From the NCBI GenBank assembly GCA_028023455.1, contig JAQFVV010006272.1, forward strand, positions 5,201,217-5,265,216: a stretch of 64,000 bases of DNA, in the 5' to 3' direction. Source of the DNA: Epiperipatus broadwayi. Its lineage: Eukaryota > Onychophora > Udeonychophora > Euonychophora > Peripatidae. Positions within the stretch are counted from its first letter, which is position 1, and every line of letters starts with the position of its first letter. The position numbers and the translations under genes were made by a program. This document shows, one piece after another, positions 63,633-64,000 of this stretch. The notes beneath the pieces were generated by a model. It was not told the origin of the DNA and made no database searches. It worked only from the letters and a program-made list of their open reading frames with translations.

Positions 63633-64000
63633 GGATATTTTATAAATGCTACAGCAAACAGAATTTAGAATAAATTTCTCATAGAATTATTAATAGTTAA
63701 TATTTATTATAACTTGTATATATCTGTTAAGATTGATATTTTGCCAATCGTTATTTATATTATTATAGTTAAATTATGATTGTTTCATATTAGATGTAAG
63801 CATGTTGGAGCTTAAATATGTGTATTTTTTTTTATGCATTGGATTCATCACTAAGCATCCTATTAAGTGTATAAATATTGTAAATAAAATTTTATTAAAT
63901 TCATATTATTTTAAATCTAGTTATCCATTTCTTTCATTCTAAATCTAGTTAAATATAGCTATGTAGATACCCACACACATCCCATGATGCATTGTCGCTT

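Larger units (their letters stand above)
63001..63650. mobile_element. inverted terminal-repeat cluster with hammerhead cores
   Basis: The arms 63001-63128 and 63231-63360 are inverted copies (ACAAGCTTTGTAGAATAT against ATATTCTACAAAGCTTGT). The segment 63137-63226 is inverted again at 63503-63595 (GGATATTCAATCATTAGATT against AATCTAATGATTGAATATCC). Thus three monomers of one repeat are present, one minus and two plus. Each holds a GATGCCAGTAG core. The arrangement resembles the inverted pLTRs of Penelope-type elements, but no ORF lies nearby, so the type is inferred. Confidence 0.6.

Noticed and set aside
1-64000. CRISPR array, operon, rRNA or phage-like system
   Set aside because: No regularly spaced repeats, Shine-Dalgarno-led gene runs or rRNA motifs. 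Introns and retroelements show animal nuclear DNA.

Overview
The window is extremely AT-rich eukaryotic nuclear DNA from an animal. The evidence is a spliced host gene with GT-AG introns of 2.7 to more than 15 kb, a tRNA-derived SINE family, Penelope-like elements with GIY-YIG remnants, RTE-type and other LINE remnants, Ty3/gypsy remnants, a TA-flanked pogo/Tigger-like DNA transposon, foldback elements, (AT)n and (TAA)n microsatellites and poly-C/poly-G tracts. An invertebrate with a TE-swollen genome (for example a chelicerate, cnidarian or mollusc) fits best. I cannot name the species.

The one host gene I can support lies on the minus strand. Four phase-compatible exons (37134-37232/37240, 34302-34430, 18667-18810, 10436-10565) encode about 167 residues of the C-terminal coiled-coil PKK region of an SLK/STK10 (Slik) family STE20 kinase. 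The kinase domain and the C-terminus are not recognised here. Everything else is intron or flank filled with repeats.

Layout: 1-4250 is a decayed Ty3/gypsy gag-pol on the minus strand with a SINE nested in it. 4250-10435 is AT-rich intron with a few unrecognised GC-richer patches. 11267-16830 is a Penelope-like complex: three GIY-YIG-end fragments, inverted to each other, terminal repeats with hammerhead-like motifs, and a 1.6-kb TA-flanked DNA transposon whose empty site is preserved in the sister copy. 20600-29215 is a giant inverted repeat (arms about 3.7 kb) inside one intron of the kinase gene. 29230-30170 and 37655-37790 are copies of a foldback family. 35695-36480 holds a broken unknown ORF and a palindromic Penelope-type terminal repeat. 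39060-41405 is a second gypsy pol relic, on the plus strand. 42473-42577 is a second SINE. 45446-45750 is a palindromic element. 46130-48490 holds two LINE remnants, the second with a 338-codon RTE reverse-transcriptase ORF. 48880-49620 and 61150-61690 are two copies of another foldback family. 52627-52872 is an isolated GC-rich patch with an open frame. 58518-59560 is a second, ruined RTE copy. 63001-63650 carries three related copies of a motif with the full hammerhead-ribozyme core.

The most interesting signals are the hammerhead-type motifs in terminal repeats near 63 kb and in the Penelope complex, and the 8.6-kb inverted repeat inside a transcribed intron, which would fold the pre-mRNA into a kilobase-scale duplex. 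No window-wide computation was possible. Similarity claims rest on reading the sequence and on remembered family motifs.
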